Positions 62,050 to 64,000 of a stretch of 64,000 nucleotides of DNA are shown here, piece by piece (within the stretch, counting starts at the first letter, position 1; the number at the start of each line of letters is the position of its first letter). Source of the stretch: Tomitella fengzijianii (lineage in GTDB: Bacteria > Actinomycetota > Actinomycetes > Mycobacteriales > Mycobacteriaceae); contig NZ_CP041765.1 in NCBI RefSeq assembly GCF_007559025.1, positions 492,679 through 556,678 on the forward strand. Direction: 5' to 3'. The notes under the pieces are model-generated. The model was given only the letters and a program-made list of their open reading frames with translations. It was not told the origin of the DNA and did no database searches. The position numbers were made by a program, and so were the translations under genes.

Positions 62050-62562
62050 GTGAGCCTCGAGGTCCGGGCCGTCGACGGCCCGTCGGGCTCCGGCAAGACC
62101 GTCTTCGCCGACGCGTTGGCGGCGCGGTTGCGCGGTGCCGGGCGCGACGTGGCGCTGGTGCGGGCGGACGACTTCGCGACGTGGGACGCCCCGGCGTCAT
62201 GGTGGCCGCGGCTGGAATCCGGGGTGCTTCGGCCGTTGGCGCAGGGCCTGCCCGGCCGGTACCGGCGCGTGGAGTGGCGCCGGCAGTCGGATCGCGCGGA
62301 GGCCGTGCCGGTGCCGGGGCGGTGGGTGGACGTGCCGGTGCCGGAGATCCTGATCCTCGAGGGCGTCACCACGGCACGACGTTCGATCGCGGACCGGCTT
62401 ACCCGGGCGTACTGGGTGCAGTGGGGGGACGAGGCGGCGCGGCTGGAGCGGGCCGTCGCCCGCGATGGCGGGGACTGCCGCGAACACCTCGAGCGGTGGC
62501 AGAGGTTCGAGCGCGGCTGGTTCGCGGTGGACGGCACGCGATCGCGGTGCGAGCCGGCGTGA
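62050..62562 (+). CDS. Small P-loop kinase, uridine kinase-like
   Basis: A 170-residue nucleotide-binding protein with Walker A DGPSGSGKT at residue 9 and the acidic ADDFATWDAP that resembles the substrate site of uridine kinases, then ILEGVTT. It lacks the C-terminal part of true uridine kinase. The family is found beside recR or gatD in several actinobacteria; the substrate is not established. The GTG start lies ten bases after recR on the same strand. Confidence 0.78.
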   Translation: MSLEVRAVDGPSGSGKTVFADALAARLRGAGRDVALVRADDFATWDAPASWWPRLESGVLRPLAQGLPGRYRRVEWRRQSDRAEAVPVPGRWVDVPVPEILILEGVTTARRSIADRLTRAYWVQWGDEAARLERAVARDGGDCREHLERWQRFERGWFAVDGTRSRCEPA

Positions 62563-62579
62563 GGCCCTGCCCGCGGCCC

Positions 62580-63431
62580 CTACCGTGAAGCGAGCCGCTC
62601 GGTGCGCAACTGTTCGACATCCGGCATCTCGAGCGGCGCCAGGTCTCCGGGGGCGACGCCGAGCGCGCGGGCGATGAGCAGGTCCGCCAGCTCCGGGTTG
62701 CGCGCGAGCACGGGGCCGTGCATGTAGGTGGCCACGAGCGACCCCTGGACGGCGCCCTCGAACAGCGTCTCGTCGGCGGCCGGGCCCTCCGGGTCCGAGG
62801 CGCGCTTGTTCCCGGTACCGCGCACCACCCGGCCGAGCGGGCGCGCCGCCGGCCCCAGCGTGGTGTTGCCGCCGTGGTTCTCGAACCCGGTGAGCGTCGC
62901 GGTGAGCCCGTCGACGAGGGGGGATGCGGCCACCTCGCCGATGATGCGCCCGGGTGCGTGGCGGGGCGTCACCAGCCCGCGGGCGACGAGGGCGCGGGAC
63001 ACGCGGCCGCCGGCCTCCGGCCGCCCGGGCTCGGTCGTCGCGTCCAGCAGGCCCAGGCCGTCGACCCGGCGCAGCGCGCCGCCGGGGCCGTCGGACGCGG
63101 TGAACCATTCGCCCATCACCTGCAGCCCGGCGCACACCGCCAGGACCGGCGCGCCGCGGTGCGCCGCGTTCTGCAGCCCGGGATGCGCGGTCATGTGGCG
63201 GGCGGCCAGCCGCTGCGCCGCGTCCTCCCCGCCGCCGAGTGCGTAGATGTCGAGGGAGTCGGGGACGGGTTCGCCGAACCCGGTGGCGACGATCTCGGCA
63301 CGGTATCCGCGCATGCGCAGACGCTCACGCAGCACCACCGCGTTGCCGCCGTCGCCGTAGGTGCCGAGCACATCCGGCAGGATCAGCCCGATCCGGACGG
63401 TCGAATCGCCTGCTGTCGTGTCGCCGCTCAT
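62580..63431 (-). CDS. gatD: Lipid II isoglutaminyl synthase, glutaminase subunit
   Basis: A 283-residue glutamine amidotransferase of the CobB/CobQ-like class I group. It has LILPDVLGTYGDGGN at the N-terminus, the nucleophilic Cys in AVCAGLQVMG, and the catalytic His in TYMHGPVLARNPELAD. With MurT it amidates D-glutamate in lipid II to D-isoglutamine, needed for efficient peptidoglycan cross-linking. The ATG overlaps the murT stop as ATGA, so the two subunits are co-translated. It converges on the small kinase gene. Confidence 0.93.
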   Translation of the reverse strand: MSGDTTAGDSTVRIGLILPDVLGTYGDGGNAVVLRERLRMRGYRAEIVATGFGEPVPDSLDIYALGGGEDAAQRLAARHMTAHPGLQNAAHRGAPVLAVCAGLQVMGEWFTASDGPGGALRRVDGLGLLDATTEPGRPEAGGRVSRALVARGLVTPRHAPGRIIGEVAASPLVDGLTATLTGFENHGGNTTLGPAARPLGRVVRGTGNKRASDPEGPAADETLFEGAVQGSLVATYMHGPVLARNPELADLLIARALGVAPGDLAPLEMPDVEQLRTERLASR

Positions 63432-64000
63432 CGCGCCGCCCCCTCCGGGCTCGTGTCCGTCCGGCTCGTGTCCCCTTCGAGGTTCTCGCGGTCCAGCGCC
63501 CGGTCGAGGCCCAGGAGCGCCGTGTAGTTGGCCAGCACCTCCACCCTGCCCGGCGGGCACCGGTCGACGGCGCGCAACACGTCCTTCTCCAGCGTGTGCG
63601 CGACGCCCGCATAGGAGAGGCGCACGGCCAGGTCGGTGCCGCGTTCGCCGGTAGCCACGACGGGGGCCGGGCTCGCCGCGAGCGCCTCGAAGTCCACATC
63701 CCAAAGCCACGACAGGTCCTCGCCGTCGGGGACCTGGCCGTTGACGGCGATGACGACTCCGTCCGCGGTGCGGTCCGACATCGCCAGGGCCTCCTGCCAT
63801 CCGGCGGGGTTCTTGGCCAGCAGCATCCGCAGCCGGTGCGGGCCGCGGACGACGGTGCGGTACCGGCCCGCCACCTCGGTCACGGTGCCGACGGCGTGCA
63901 CGGCAGCGGACGGGTCGACGCCGACGGCGACCGCCCCGGCGACGGCCTGCGCGGCGTTGCCGAGGTTCGCGCGGCCCGGGATGCGCAGGTTCAGCACGGC
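63428..64000 (-). CDS. murT: Lipid II isoglutaminyl synthase, MurT subunit (partial)
   Basis: The C-terminal 190 residues of MurT; the gene enters from beyond the right edge, so the Mur-ligase ATP domain and its start are outside the window. Visible are LRIPGRANLGNAAQAVAGAVA (the end of the central Mur ligase domain), RMLLAKNPAGWQEAL and the DUF1727 domain with LWDVDFEAL and NYTALLGL. It binds and activates lipid II for amide transfer from GatD. Confidence 0.92.
   Translation of the reverse strand, partial: AVLNLRIPGRANLGNAAQAVAGAVAVGVDPSAAVHAVGTVTEVAGRYRTVVRGPHRLRMLLAKNPAGWQEALAMSDRTADGVVIAVNGQVPDGEDLSWLWDVDFEALAASPAPVVATGERGTDLAVRLSYAGVAHTLEKDVLRAVDRCPPGRVEVLANYTALLGLDRALDRENLEGDTSRTDTSPEGAAR

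Overview
The window comes from a high-GC actinobacterium of the order Mycobacteriales (the mycolic-acid group). The evidence is gene content: the galactan exporter Wzm-Wzt with galactofuranosyltransferase GlfT1, the bacterial proteasome activator Bpa with its GQYL tail, a 10-methylstearate (tuberculostearate) gene pair, MurT-GatD, and a run of genes whose order recalls the Rv3712-Rv3783 part of the Mycobacterium tuberculosis chromosome (synteny from memory, not searched). It does not look like Mycobacterium itself; a Tsukamurella, Tomitella, Gordonia or Williamsia relative is possible but not shown.

Layout. 0-3.2 kb: aldehyde dehydrogenase, NDMA-type alcohol dehydrogenase and a YjbQ protein. 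3.2-6.6 kb: wzm-wzt-glfT1 and bpa. 6.9-15 kb: a cysteine-desulfurase-fold protein without the PLP lysine, a glutamate-cysteine-ligase-like enzyme, a quinone oxidoreductase, an alpha/beta hydrolase, a secreted 5'-nucleotidase-like protein with an altered metal site, and an HisC2-type aminotransferase. 15-21.5 kb: tRNA genes, a class F sortase with a surface protein, DUF488, amidase, tyrA, and tadA with its partner. 21.6-26.4 kb: a 1299-residue HTH-STAND-WD40 protein with 14 WD units, a divergent stand-alone LuxR-type HTH protein, and csoR with a palindromic operator. 26.5-30.4 kb: a queuosine group (tgt, precursor transporter, gluQRS) and an aquaporin. 30.5-33.9 kb: a secreted DUF4185 protein, tRNA-Ser, SRP RNA and aspC.

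33.9-52.6 kb is an apparent accessory island between aspC and dnaX, genes I remember as neighbours in M. tuberculosis. It holds an L,D-transpeptidase lipoprotein, a formylglycine-generating enzyme and a TetR regulator facing a sulfatase across two palindromic operators, an SDR, two nearly identical solute-binding lipoproteins without a transporter, a cold-shock pair (DEAD helicase and CspA), a second sulfatase, and a sodium:solute symporter with a 43-residue membrane partner. Together these suggest regulated use of sulfate esters.

52.6-64 kb returns to backbone: dnaX, a DUF222-HNH (13E12-type) protein, dienelactone hydrolase, the 10-methylstearate pair, ybaB, recR, a small P-loop kinase, gatD and the 3' part of murT, which runs off the window. 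All four serine tRNA anticodon types (UGA, GCU, CGA, GGA) occur between 10.7 and 32.4 kb. Eight genes have a TANNNT hexamer 6-8 bases before their start codon, the pattern of leaderless actinobacterial transcripts.
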